DNA of 64,000 bases, taken from Pseudoruegeria sp. HB172150. GTDB lineage: Bacteria > Pseudomonadota > Alphaproteobacteria > Rhodobacterales > Rhodobacteraceae. Position numbers and translations under genes: made by a program. Every line of letters starts with the position of its first letter. Positions within the stretch are counted from its first letter, which is position 1. Location of the stretch: positions 1,922,001 to 1,986,000 of the forward strand of contig NZ_JAATNG010000001.1 in NCBI RefSeq assembly GCF_013184805.1, given 5' to 3'. Shown here one piece after another: positions 54,334 to 63,044 of this stretch. Below the pieces are notes generated by a model. It saw nothing but the letters and a program-made list of their open reading frames with translations. It was not told the origin of the DNA and ran no database searches.

Positions 54334-54818
54334 CGACGCGGGCGGAGACGCTGCTGTCCCGCGCCCGGACAGCGGGAGCGATCATTGCCACCGCGGAAAG
54401 CTGCACCGGCGGACTGATCGCCGGTGCGATCACCGATGTGGCGGGTTCTTCTGAAATCTTCGACCGGGGATTCGTCACCTATTCCAACGCCGCGAAGGTC
54501 GAGATGCTGGGGGTTCGTCAAGCAACGCTGGACGCGCATGGGGCGGTCAGCGAGGCGGTTGCCGGCGAAATGGCGGCGGGCGCGCTGGCGCGGTCGGCGG
54601 CAACCATCGCGGTTTCGGTGACGGGGATCGCCGGGCCCGGTGGGTCTGAACACAAGCCCGAAGGCCGGGTCTGTTTCGGGCTGGCACGCGAGGGCCTGCC
54701 GGTGGAGGTGCAGGTGATGGAGTTCGGCGCGCTGGGCCGTGCGGCCGTTCGGCAGGCGACCGTGGACTATGCGCTGGACCTGATGCTGATGGCGTTGAAG
54801 CCCGGGGCGCAGATTTAG
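54330..54818 (+). CDS. pncC: Nicotinamide-nucleotide amidohydrolase PncC (CinA C-terminal domain)
   Basis: A 162-residue stand-alone CinA C-terminal domain. Motifs: TAESCTGGLIAGAITDVAGSSEIFDRGFVTYSNAAK and VSVTGIAGPGGSEHKPEGRVCFGL. It deamidates NMN in pyridine nucleotide recycling. It lacks the N-terminal molybdopterin-binding-like domain of full CinA. Confidence 0.93.
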   Translation: MTTRAETLLSRARTAGAIIATAESCTGGLIAGAITDVAGSSEIFDRGFVTYSNAAKVEMLGVRQATLDAHGAVSEAVAGEMAAGALARSAATIAVSVTGIAGPGGSEHKPEGRVCFGLAREGLPVEVQVMEFGALGRAAVRQATVDYALDLMLMALKPGAQI

Positions 54819-54861
54819 GTTAGCTATGCCGCTCTAGGTTTTGATACAAATAAAAAAAACA

Positions 54862-56190
54862 TCATCCGCTCGCCGCGACCTGTGCCGGAAACTGTCCACC
54901 GACACAGCGAATGAAAGCCGGCAGGTGCGGCTTTTCCTGGGTCGTGATCGTTTTCCAGATCGGGCCGAAGATCGGGTCGCCCAGCAGCGCGCGCGCCTTG
55001 CCGCGCAGCTTGGTGGCCCGGTCGGGCATCGGAAGCGGCGTCTGCAGATCATGAACCGCCTCGAACGTGCTGCCGCTGGCGACCGAAACGGCGACGTGGG
55101 TTGCCGAGACCGAGAGGCTGTCGTCGCCTTCCACCCTTACCTTGTCGCGCAGTTCGATCAGGCGCGGGCGCTTGCAGGCTTCATCGCTGAACGTCGCCAG
55201 ATCCGCCGTCTCCTGCCCGTCCAGCGCCATCGCCGCGCAGAGCCGCAGACTGAACTTCGCCGCCAGCCCGGTTTCGGGCGTTTCGATGTTGCAGACCTTC
55301 AGCCAGCTTGGATGGACGCGGAGGGTTACCGTGTCGATGGTCTGCCCGGCGAGGCGCGGCGCCATACCTGTCAACGCCTCCACGGTCGCGTGGGTGCCGT
55401 GGCAGCAGGCGTGGAACTTGTGCGTGATATGGTCGAAGCGCCAGTCCTCCCCCAGTTCGTCGAAAGCATCGGCGTTCCGTTCCGCGGCATGGGTATCGGC
55501 AAAGCCCTGGGCGCATTCGATGCCGTCGGGGCGCGAGATGATGCCGGCGGCGCCCAGCGTCGCCGCCTCCACCCCCGCAGCGGCGGCCAGACCGGCGTGA
55601 TAGGGTTTTCCCATGGTACCGAACTGCGATTTCAGCCCGGACGCGCGTGTGGCGGCGATGGACAGCGCGTGGGCCATGCGGTGGGCATCGAGTTTCAGGA
55701 TCCGGCCGACGGCAGCGGTGGCGCCGAAGGTGCCGGCGGTCGCGGTCATGTGGAAACCCGCATCGTAATGCGACCGGCCCAGCCATTCGCCGAGGCGAAT
55801 TGCCACCTCCGCCCCGATCAGGCAGGCATCGAGGAAGCGGCCGCCGTCGGCCCCTTCCCGTTCCGCCACGGCGAGTGCCGCGGGTATGATGGCGACCGAC
55901 GGGTGGGCGATGGGGCCGAAATGCGTGTCGTCGAAATCCAGCGCATGCGAGGTGGCGCCGTTCGACAGGGCGGCGGCACGGGCTGGTGCACGCGTGCTGT
56001 CGCAAAACAGCGTCGATTGCGGCGCGCCAGCTTCGGCTCGGACCATCTCGCGCACAATGCGCGAGACCGGTTCGTTCCGCCCGGCGATGCCGCAGACCGC
56101 CCAGTCGAACAGCGACAGCCGCATCATTGCGCGCGCGCCTTCGCTCGGCAGCGCCGCGACCGCGAATTTCGCCAAAGTCTCGGTTACCAT
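54862..56190 (-). CDS. MmgE/PrpD family protein
   Basis: A ~442-residue protein of the MmgE/PrpD fold, which includes 2-methylcitrate dehydratase and cis-aconitate decarboxylase. Visible segments: SNGATSHALDFDDTHFGPIAHPSVAIIPAALA, ATAGTFGATAAVGRILKL and FHACCHGTHATVEAL. ATG 56190 fits the family; GGGAGAG is nearby upstream. It lacks adjacent prpC or prpB, so the substrate is open. Transcribed toward cinA, 43 bp away. Confidence 0.85.
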   Translation of the reverse strand: MVTETLAKFAVAALPSEGARAMMRLSLFDWAVCGIAGRNEPVSRIVREMVRAEAGAPQSTLFCDSTRAPARAAALSNGATSHALDFDDTHFGPIAHPSVAIIPAALAVAEREGADGGRFLDACLIGAEVAIRLGEWLGRSHYDAGFHMTATAGTFGATAAVGRILKLDAHRMAHALSIAATRASGLKSQFGTMGKPYHAGLAAAAGVEAATLGAAGIISRPDGIECAQGFADTHAAERNADAFDELGEDWRFDHITHKFHACCHGTHATVEALTGMAPRLAGQTIDTVTLRVHPSWLKVCNIETPETGLAAKFSLRLCAAMALDGQETADLATFSDEACKRPRLIELRDKVRVEGDDSLSVSATHVAVSVASGSTFEAVHDLQTPLPMPDRATKLRGKARALLGDPIFGPIWKTITTQEKPHLPAFIRCVGGQFPAQVAASG

Positions 56191-56325
56191 CACATCCAAC
56201 TCTCCCAACCGGATGGCCGCCCATAACAATGTCGGCGTGCGCGAAGGCCCGCTCGGGGACGCCCCGCCTCCTCCTATCGCGGCAAATCGTAAAGATTGGG
56301 TTCCCGGCTGACCAGAGCCGGCGCG

Positions 56326-56769
56326 TCAGCCGTGAAGCGCGTTCGCGCGGTTTTCGAACGCGGCGACGATGCGGTGCATCGCCTGATTGAAGACCAGCCC
56401 GATGGCACGCTGCAGGATCATGTTCCTGAACTCGAAATCAACATCGAAGGCCACTTCGCACCCCTCGTCGAGATCGCGGAAGTTCCAGACGGATTTCAGA
56501 TATTTGAAAGGCCCGTCAATGTATTCCGTGACGATCTTCAACTCCTCGTCGTGAAGTTCGACGCGGCTGCCGAACTTCTCGCGGAAGACCTTGAAGGAGA
56601 TCACGAGATCCGCTTCCATCAGGCGGCCATAGTCGGTGTCGACCAGCTTGTTGACCCGTGCGGCGGCGCACCAGGGCAGGAACTCGGGGTACTTTTCCAC
56701 GTCGGCGACCAGATCGTACATCTGTCTGGCGGAGTACGGCAGGCGCCGGGTTTCGGAATGTGCGGTCAT
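56326..56769 (-). CDS. COQ10/RatA-like START-domain protein
   Basis: A 147-residue polyketide cyclase/START-type protein. It begins [38 protein letters not shown], the classical COQ10/YfjG signature, and has [18 protein letters not shown]. Family members bind ubiquinone intermediates; the RatA toxin label is from E. coli. Divergent from hpt. Confidence 0.9.
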   Translation of the reverse strand: MTAHSETRRLPYSARQMYDLVADVEKYPEFLPWCAAARVNKLVDTDYGRLMEADLVISFKVFREKFGSRVELHDEELKIVTEYIDGPFKYLKSVWNFRDLDEGCEVAFDVDFEFRNMILQRAIGLVFNQAMHRIVAAFENRANALHG

Positions 56770-56842
56770 ACGGAACTGGATTCTACTTTCGTCTGATGCC
56801 GTGTTTCGTATGGTTCCCGGGCGGGGAATCCAAGGGGGCGGC

Positions 56843-57385
56843 ATGTCTCAGCCTGACTATGTGGTCGATCAGATGATATCGGCAAAGGCCATCGCGGCCC
56901 GGATCGAAGAGCTTTCGGACGAGATCGAAGCGACTTTCGCGGGCACCGGCAAACTGATCGTCGTGGGCCTGCTGCGCGGATCGTTCGTGTTCATCGCCGA
57001 CCTCGTGCGCGAACTGGAACTGCCGGTGGAGGTCGATTTCCTCGAGGCGTCCTCTTACGGCGACACGATGGAATCGAGCCGCGAGGTGCGCATCCTGAAG
57101 GATCTGCGCGGCGAGATTGCCGGGCGCGACGTTCTGGTCGTCGAGGATATCGTGGACACGGGATTCACCCTCAGCCACGTCGTGCGGCTGCTGGAAAGCC
57201 GCGAGCCACGGCGGCTGGAGACCATCGCGCTGCTCGACAAGCCGTCTCGGCGTGAGGTGGAGATCAAGGCGACCTGGACCGGTTTCGAGATCCCCGACGA
57301 ATTCGTGGTGGGCTATGGCATCGACTATGCCCAGCGGAACCGCAACTTGCCCTATATCGGCAAGGTCCGGTTCACCGGCGCCTGA
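56843..57385 (+). CDS. hpt: Hypoxanthine phosphoribosyltransferase
   Basis: A 180-residue PRTase with the PRPP-binding motif [14 protein letters not shown], an upstream [14 protein letters not shown] loop and [22 protein letters not shown], which is diagnostic of HPRT. Salvages hypoxanthine/guanine. AAGGGGG precedes the ATG at 56843; upstream in-frame codons are ignored. Confidence 0.95.
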   Translation: MSQPDYVVDQMISAKAIAARIEELSDEIEATFAGTGKLIVVGLLRGSFVFIADLVRELELPVEVDFLEASSYGDTMESSREVRILKDLRGEIAGRDVLVVEDIVDTGFTLSHVVRLLESREPRRLETIALLDKPSRREVEIKATWTGFEIPDEFVVGYGIDYAQRNRNLPYIGKVRFTGA

Positions 57386-57476
57386 GGGCCCGCCGGGGCG
57401 CGGGTTGAGCACGGCGCGACAATCGCCTTGAATGGCGGCATCACGCGGCCCTGCCGCGCCAATTGACGGAGACCTG

Positions 57477-57659
57477 ATGGGACCGGCCTGGTTCCTGCGA
57501 ATGAAGCGCTGGGCGCAGCACCCGCCATCGTGGCAGCGGGTTGTCTTTGTGATCGCCATCGTCGCCGTCTGCCTGGCGCTGTTCGCCTACGAGCGTTTCT
57601 TCGGGTGGCCCGAGTGGCTGACGCCGAACCGGTTCCCGGCGGGGCGCGTGGTGCGCTGA
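57477..57659 (+). CDS. Small conserved membrane protein, 60 residues
   Basis: ATG 57477 with GGAG five bases upstream. The product has a basic N-terminus (MKRWAQHPPSWQRV) and one membrane helix (VVFVIAIVAVCLALFAYERFFG), ending in WPEWLTPNR. It follows hpt by ~90 bp. Small proteins of this layout are common in Rhodobacteraceae; function unknown. Confidence 0.7.
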   Translation: MGPAWFLRMKRWAQHPPSWQRVVFVIAIVAVCLALFAYERFFGWPEWLTPNRFPAGRVVR

Positions 57660-57666
57660 CTAGGAC

Positions 57667-58548
57667 CTAGAGCTCGCCGAGCAGCAGCTTTGCCCGTGTC
57701 GCCAGCGCCTCGGCCAGCCGGTCGCGCACAACGGCAATGCGTGGCGCCGCCGCCAGATCCGCGTGGCTCGCCACCCAGAGCGGCACCGACATCGCCGGCA
57801 TCACGCCTTCCAGACGGTCGAGCCGTGGATCGGCGTCGCCGAGGATCGCGGGCAGGATCGTGCGCCCCATGCCGGCCGCCGCCATCTCTCGCAGGGTGAC
57901 GAAGCTGTCGGATGACCCGGCAATGCCGCCGGGCATATGCCGCTCCGCCAGCCATTTCGCGGGCACGGAGCGTGACAGGGCACCGCCGGGCACGAGCCAC
58001 CGGTCCGGCGCGCCGGGCGCGGCATAGGGCGCGAAGCCGAGATCCGCGGCGGGGATGCCTGTCAGATCGTCGGGCAATGCGGCGGCGGGGCGAACCGCGA
58101 TATCAGACTGAAGGCGGGCAAGGTCGAGATGCGCATTCGAACAGATCAGTTCCAGTTTCAGGCCGGTCGCGTCCCTTCCCACCTCTGCCAGGGCCGGAGG
58201 CAGCAGGGTGGAACAGAGAGTGTCGGTGGACGTGACCCGGACGGTTCCGGTGAGCGGGGCGTGGCCGCCCTCGATGACGCGTTCGACGGCGAGGATCGCC
58301 GCCTCGACCTCTCGAGCGGCCTCGAACAGTCGCTGACGGTCCTGCGGCACGGCATAGCCCTGCGGGGTGCGAAGAAACACCTCGCCGCCATGCCTTTCTT
58401 CGAATGCCGCAATCCTGCGCAGCACCGTGGCGTGGTTCACGCCCAGAGACCGCGCGGCCGCCGCCACCGATCCATTCTCGGCAACCGCCAGCACGAAGCG
58501 CAGATCGTCCCAGTTACCCTTGTGCAATTGCTCACAGCCTCGCCGCAA
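57667..58548 (-). CDS. LysR family transcriptional regulator
   Basis: A ~290-residue regulator with the N-terminal winged helix (NWDDLRFVLAVAENGSVAAAARSLGVNHATVLRRIAAFEERHG) and a LysR substrate-binding domain. The start is TTG at 58548 or 58527; no ATG is available near the core. It is divergent from the cytochrome c' gene, the usual layout for a LysR regulator and its target. Confidence 0.88.
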   Translation of the reverse strand: MRRGCEQLHKGNWDDLRFVLAVAENGSVAAAARSLGVNHATVLRRIAAFEERHGGEVFLRTPQGYAVPQDRQRLFEAAREVEAAILAVERVIEGGHAPLTGTVRVTSTDTLCSTLLPPALAEVGRDATGLKLELICSNAHLDLARLQSDIAVRPAAALPDDLTGIPAADLGFAPYAAPGAPDRWLVPGGALSRSVPAKWLAERHMPGGIAGSSDSFVTLREMAAAGMGRTILPAILGDADPRLDRLEGVMPAMSVPLWVASHADLAAAPRIAVVRDRLAEALATRAKLLLGEL

Positions 58549-58624
58549 AATTGGTCACTGGTATTCCAATAACTCACAGCTACCATTCCGCTACGTCAAA
58601 ATCTTTTGATCAGGGAGCCAGCAG
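58549..58624. promoter_or_regulatory. Divergent promoter region between the LysR gene and cytochrome genes
   Basis: This 76-bp spacer must hold both promoters and probably the LysR operator. It includes an imperfect inverted repeat near TGGTATTCCAATA (58559-58571) and CAGGGAG as the ribosome site of the cytochrome gene. Confidence 0.4.
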
Positions 58625-59089
58625 ATGAGAATCGCAAGCATTACCCTTCTCGGCGCGGCCATCGCTGTCGCGGGCAGTGTCGTCCTTGCCGCCAGCCATG
58701 TGAATGTCGAGGGAGCGATCAAGGCCCGTAAGGCCCATATGCAACTGAATGCCTACAACCTCGGTATCCTCGGAAACATGGCCAAGGGCGACGTCGATTT
58801 CGACGCCGATGCAGCCCAACGCGCGGCGGACAACCTTGCCGCGCTTGCAGCGATGGACACCACCGCTTACTGGCCACCGGGTTCGAGCAATGCGGATGTC
58901 GAAGACACCCGTGCCCTGCCCGCCATGTGGGATAACATCCCTGACGTTCTGGAAAAGGTCGCGGCGCTGCAGGCCGCCACAGAGGCGATGGCTGGAGCCG
59001 CGGGAACGCTGGAAGGCGTACAGGCGAACATGGGTGGTATCGGCGGGGCTTGCGGAGCCTGTCATCAGAGCTATCGTCAAACCGACTGA
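58625..59089 (+). CDS. Cytochrome c' / c556-type monohaem protein
   Basis: A 154-residue periplasmic cytochrome. Signal peptide ITLLGAAIAVAGSVVLAA (about 6-23), four-helix-bundle-like sequence and a C-terminal CGACH haem site, the family layout of cytochrome c'/c556. Such proteins carry electrons or bind NO/CO. It is followed 22 bp later by a dihaem cytochrome. Confidence 0.88.
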   Translation: MRIASITLLGAAIAVAGSVVLAASHVNVEGAIKARKAHMQLNAYNLGILGNMAKGDVDFDADAAQRAADNLAALAAMDTTAYWPPGSSNADVEDTRALPAMWDNIPDVLEKVAALQAATEAMAGAAGTLEGVQANMGGIGGACGACHQSYRQTD

Positions 59090-59111
59090 GGTTTTTCGAT
59101 AGGATCAGGGC

Positions 59112-60020
59112 ATGCGCCGTTTTTTGCTTTTTCTGGTCGTCCTGATTGTCATCGGGGCGGCCGTTTTCTGGTGGATTACCAAACCCGTAACGGCCAGTGC
59201 TGAAGTTCTGGAAGGGATCGAGCCGGATCTCGCGCAGGGTGAGTTGGTGTTTTACGCCGGTGGCTGCGCCTCGTGCCACGCCGCCGTGGATGCGAGCGGC
59301 GAGGACAAGCTGGTCCTGTCCGGCGGCCAGGGCTTTGCCAGCCCTTTCGGCACCTTCTACGCGCCGAACATTTCCTCCGATCCGGACGCCGGGATTGGTG
59401 ACTGGTCGGCGCTCGACCTGTACAATGCGATGCACAACGGCGTGTCGCCGGAAGGCAGCCATTATTACCCGGCTTTTCCCTACGCCTCCTATATCCGGGC
59501 CACGCCCGAGGATATCGTCTCGCTTCACGCCTTCCTGCAGACCTTGCCGGCGAGCGATGCCGCGAACACGCCGCATGACGTTGGATTTCCGTTCAACATC
59601 CGTCGCAGCCTTGGTGGCTGGAAATGGCTTTTCCTGAACGATGACTGGGTAGTGAATGCGGATCTGGATCCGGTGCAGACACGCGGGCGGTATCTGGCGG
59701 AGGCGCTTGGTCATTGCGGCGAATGCCACACGCCGCGCAATGCGCTGGGCGGGCTGGAGACCACGAAATGGCTGAGCGGCGCACCGAACCCGGCCGGGCG
59801 CGGCTCTTTCCCGAACATCACGCCCGGTGCGCTGGACTGGTCGGAAGCGGATCTGATCGAGTATTTCACCTCGGGCTTCACGCCCGATTTCGACAGCGCA
59901 GGCGGGCACATGGCTCTGGTGGTCCAGAACCTCGCCGAACTGCCGGAAGAGGACCGCGCCGCGATTGCCGCCTATCTCAAGATGGTGCCGGTCGTGGAGC
60001 CGGAACCGGCGGACGGCTGA
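59112..60020 (+). CDS. Dihaem cytochrome c
   Basis: A 302-residue cytochrome anchored by an N-terminal helix (FLLFLVVLIVIGAAVFWWI). Haem sites are CASCH (Cys52-His56) and CGECH (Cys202-His206). Domain layout resembles the cytochrome subunits of alcohol/aldehyde dehydrogenases (AdhB/GndB type), but no dehydrogenase gene is adjacent. Its 3' end overlaps the convergent gene by 49 bp. Confidence 0.9.
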   Translation: MRRFLLFLVVLIVIGAAVFWWITKPVTASAEVLEGIEPDLAQGELVFYAGGCASCHAAVDASGEDKLVLSGGQGFASPFGTFYAPNISSDPDAGIGDWSALDLYNAMHNGVSPEGSHYYPAFPYASYIRATPEDIVSLHAFLQTLPASDAANTPHDVGFPFNIRRSLGGWKWLFLNDDWVVNADLDPVQTRGRYLAEALGHCGECHTPRNALGGLETTKWLSGAPNPAGRGSFPNITPGALDWSEADLIEYFTSGFTPDFDSAGGHMALVVQNLAELPEEDRAAIAAYLKMVPVVEPEPADG

Positions 60021-60907
60021 GGCGATGGGCGCCACGGCAGTACGAGGCCCGTGCTGCCGAGCCTGCGTACTGTCGCGCCCGTCCCCAGCTTGAACCGCGC
60101 CAGTCCCGGGGCGGTGACGGTGTCGAGCGTGCCCAGATCGAGACGCCGGCGGCCCCTGCCCGCGAAGTGTAGCATCGCGCGCCAGAGCAGCAGGTTATGC
60201 GCCGAGACAGCACGACCCGCGTCGCCGGACCAGCCGAGTTGATAGGTCACGCCGGGCGGATGATCGAGGAACAGCATCGTCGCGATGGTTTCGCCGCGCT
60301 GGCGGGCGGAAAAGAGTTGCGGCGGCGGTCCGGGGGTCTCGGACCATGCGCTCAGGAATGCGGGTGGCAGGCCGCAATAGCCGCGTGCGCGGGATTGGGC
60401 GCGGTCGAGGTCGGCCAGTTGCTGCAGCTCCTGACGCGAGGGGGTCGTGACGGTGATCTTCAGCTTCGCCTCTTCCGCCCGGCTCAGCCGGTTGCGCCAT
60501 TTGCCGTGCATGCGTCGGCGCATGGTGGCGGCCTCGGTGAGGACAAGTTCCGCGTGGGTCTGAGGCGTCACGAGCGGCAGGAGGCCGGGTGTCTCCGTTT
60601 CGGGTGCGACGATCAGAAGGCGCAGGCCGTGTCCGGGCAGCGTTCGGTGCAATGCGGATAAGATCTCCGGACCGCAGACGCCTACAGGGCCGCGCGGCAG
60701 GTAGCCTGCAGTGACCGGCCCTGCCCGGCGGATAATCGTCTGGGCAAGCGCCCTGCCCTCCGTTGTCCGGATCTCAGCGCGGCACACGTGGCGACCGTGG
60801 GCCGCGACCGCCGCGCCGTAACGCCAGCTTTGCTGCATCGCGCAGGCGTCGGGCGGCAGGGCCTCCTGCCATGCGGCGGTGTCCAGTCTGTCCCAGCGGA
60901 TCTCCAT
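59972..60907 (-). CDS. GNAT/FemAB-like acyltransferase
   Basis: A 311-residue protein resembling the BioF2/FemAB-like GNAT group: an N-terminal QSWRYGAAVAAHGR, MHGKWRNRLSRAEEAKLKI and a C-terminal acetyltransferase core with TIATMLFLDHPPGVTYQLGWSGDAGRAVSAHNLLLW. The last 16 codons overlap the dihaem cytochrome gene on the other strand. Substrate unknown. Confidence 0.75.
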   Translation of the reverse strand: MEIRWDRLDTAAWQEALPPDACAMQQSWRYGAAVAAHGRHVCRAEIRTTEGRALAQTIIRRAGPVTAGYLPRGPVGVCGPEILSALHRTLPGHGLRLLIVAPETETPGLLPLVTPQTHAELVLTEAATMRRRMHGKWRNRLSRAEEAKLKITVTTPSRQELQQLADLDRAQSRARGYCGLPPAFLSAWSETPGPPPQLFSARQRGETIATMLFLDHPPGVTYQLGWSGDAGRAVSAHNLLLWRAMLHFAGRGRRRLDLGTLDTVTAPGLARFKLGTGATVRRLGSTGLVLPWRPSPQPSAGSGSTTGTILR

Positions 60908-60952
60908 GGAGACGTTAACGCATCAGAAACCTAATGCCAGCTTAATGGCGCT

Positions 60953-61090
60953 ATGCAGCGAACGAACGACTCAGTTTCGGGGATACATGCCCCGCCCCCG
61001 CGGCCTACCCTCTGGGCCGCGGGGCTTTTGGCCGCCGCGTGGAGTGCGCTTTTCCTTGCCGGGCTGGCGCTCTGGGCGCTGCTTACCTGA
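60953..61090 (+). CDS. Possible 45-residue membrane peptide
   Basis: ATG 60953 to TGA 61088-61090. The product ends in a hydrophobic helix (LWAAGLLAAAWSALFLAGLALWALL) after a Pro-rich segment. There is no obvious ribosome site, so expression is uncertain. Confidence 0.35.
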   Translation: MQRTNDSVSGIHAPPPRPTLWAAGLLAAAWSALFLAGLALWALLT

Positions 61091-61093
61091 GGG

Positions 61094-61855
61094 TCAGAGG
61101 CCGAGGATCATTCGCAGCGGCATCCACACGCCCATCGCCAGCATCATCAGGTTTTCGGTCAGGGAGACAAAACCCAGGGGCACATTGCTGTCACCGCCGA
61201 CGCAGGCGCATTTCAGCTCTCGCTTGTCGATGTAGACAGCCTTGAACACCGATACCGCGCCGATCGTTCCGATGACCACCGCCACCGGGGCCGCCAGCCA
61301 GACGGCGACACCGCCGGCCAGCATCAGAATGCCCGCGAACGCCTCGGCGAAGGGGTAAATGTAGCCGTAGCGCACCCAGCGCCGCGCCAGCAGGTCGTAG
61401 TTCAGGAACATCGTCGAGAAGCTTTCGACATCCTTCAGCTTCTGCACTGCGAGGAAACACATCGACAGTGCGATGAACCATTCCAGCGTGCGCAGGACCA
61501 GCGGAGTGCCGAAGGCGGCCCAGGCAAGCGCCACGGCCATGAGGAAGGCGGTGGCGAAGATGGCGATGACCGGCTGATAACTCGTTTCCTGCTCGGGGTC
61601 GTCCTTGCCGAAATGCACACGCAGGTCGTCGTAACCGCCGATCCGTTTGTCGCCGATCCATGTCTGCGGGGTGGTCTCCACCCCATGTCGGTCCATGAAG
61701 GCTTCGGTTTCCTCACGGGTGGTCAGAGGATGGTCCTCTACCTCGTAGCCTTCGCGTTCCAGCAGGTCCCTGGATTTCAGGCCGAACGGGCACAGGTGGT
61801 CGGGCATGAGCATGCGATAAAGCACGGCTTTGCGGGACTGAGTCGTATCGAGCAT
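61094..61855 (-). CDS. Glutaredoxin-MauE/DoxX fusion membrane protein
   Basis: A 253-residue protein. The N-terminal ~85 residues are a glutaredoxin fold with the active-site-like CPFG (only one Cys) and TTPQTWIGDKRIGGYDDL. The rest has four membrane helices of the MauE/DoxX type with ELKCACVGGDSNVPLGF, a Cys pair near a membrane face, as in vitamin K reductase-like redox membranes. It probably moves thiol redox equivalents across the membrane. Confidence 0.85.
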   Translation of the reverse strand: MLDTTQSRKAVLYRMLMPDHLCPFGLKSRDLLEREGYEVEDHPLTTREETEAFMDRHGVETTPQTWIGDKRIGGYDDLRVHFGKDDPEQETSYQPVIAIFATAFLMAVALAWAAFGTPLVLRTLEWFIALSMCFLAVQKLKDVESFSTMFLNYDLLARRWVRYGYIYPFAEAFAGILMLAGGVAVWLAAPVAVVIGTIGAVSVFKAVYIDKRELKCACVGGDSNVPLGFVSLTENLMMLAMGVWMPLRMILGL

Positions 61856-61940
61856 GGCGGAGGCGTTTCCTTCCCTTCAAGAAGGAAACGAAGCTACCCG
61901 CCCCGATGTTCCGATATTCCCGGCTCAGTCCGCCCGCCGG

Positions 61941-63032
61941 TCAGCGGTAGAGCAGCGACTTGCCTTCGTGGAACAGGTGCACCTTTCCCGGCGCCGCATC
62001 GAGCCGGAGATCCTTGCCGCGCAGGTCGTCGTGGATGCCGGGCAGCTTGGCGATCAGCGGATCGCGGCCATGCTCGGGCACAAAATACAGCAGCGTGACC
62101 TCTCCGAGCGCTTCCAGAATGTCGACCTTGCCGTCGATCACACAGGTTTCGCCCTGAGCCAGCGTCAGGTCTTCGGGCCGGACGCCGACCTTGACCTTCA
62201 TCCCCATATCCGCGTCGGTCGTGGGGATCGCAGATACCGCGATGCCTTCGCCATCCAGCTTGATCCTTGTCTGCGCGCCGGTCTCGATCACCTCGCCGGG
62301 AATCAGGTTCATCGCGGGAGAGCCGATGAACTGCGCGACGAATTCGTTCTGCGGTTTCTCGTACAGGTCCAGCGGCGTGCCGACCTGACTGATCCCCTTG
62401 TCCGCCAGCACGACGATGCGCGAGGCGAGCGTCATCGCTTCCACCTGATCGTGGGTGACGTAGATCATGGTCGAGTCGGGCATCGATTCCTTGAGCTGAG
62501 CGATCTCGATCCGCGTGGCCACGCGCAGCGCCGCGTCGAGGTTCGAGAGCGGTTCGTCGAACAGGTAGACCTTGGGATCGCGCACGATGGACCGACCGAT
62601 AGCCACCCGCTGCCGCTGTCCGCCGGACAGGGCCTTGGGCAGGCGGTCGAGATAGGGTTCAAGCTGCAGGATCTTTGCCGCCTTGTTCACCGCTGCGTCG
62701 ATCTCTTCCTTGGTTTTCTTCGCGATTTTCAGTGCAAAGGACATGTTTTCCCGCACGGTCATGTGCGGGTAAAGCGCGTAGGATTGAAACACCATGGCAA
62801 TGCCGCGCTGGGCGGGCGGCACGTCGTTGACGACCAGCCCGTCGATTTCCAGCGTGCCGGAGGTGATCTTTTCCAGCCCCGCGATCATCCGCAGCAGCGT
62901 TGACTTGCCGCACCCGGATGGGCCGACGAAGACGATCAGCTCTCCGGTCTGGATGTCGAGGTTGATGTCCTTCAGAACCTCGACCGTCCCGCCGTATTTC
63001 TTGCCGACATCGGTCAGTTTCAGCTCAGCCAT
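61941..63032 (-). CDS. aglK: ABC transporter ATP-binding protein, alpha-glucoside type
   Basis: A 363-residue MalK/UgpC-type ATPase: Walker A GPSGCGKST, signature LSGGQRQRVAIGRS, Walker B YLFDEPLSNLD and a C-terminal TOBE domain. GGGAGG precedes the ATG. It follows an alpha-glucosidase gene by 12 bp, matching the aglEFGAK alpha-glucoside uptake locus of Sinorhizobium. Confidence 0.9.
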   Translation of the reverse strand: MAELKLTDVGKKYGGTVEVLKDINLDIQTGELIVFVGPSGCGKSTLLRMIAGLEKITSGTLEIDGLVVNDVPPAQRGIAMVFQSYALYPHMTVRENMSFALKIAKKTKEEIDAAVNKAAKILQLEPYLDRLPKALSGGQRQRVAIGRSIVRDPKVYLFDEPLSNLDAALRVATRIEIAQLKESMPDSTMIYVTHDQVEAMTLASRIVVLADKGISQVGTPLDLYEKPQNEFVAQFIGSPAMNLIPGEVIETGAQTRIKLDGEGIAVSAIPTTDADMGMKVKVGVRPEDLTLAQGETCVIDGKVDILEALGEVTLLYFVPEHGRDPLIAKLPGIHDDLRGKDLRLDAAPGKVHLFHEGKSLLYR

Positions 63033-63044
63033 GGGCGTCCTCCC

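Noticed and set aside
54841-56226. 461-residue plus-strand frame opposite the MmgE/PrpD gene
   Set aside because: Arg/Gly-rich mirror sequence without domain signatures; the minus-strand protein matches its family end to end.
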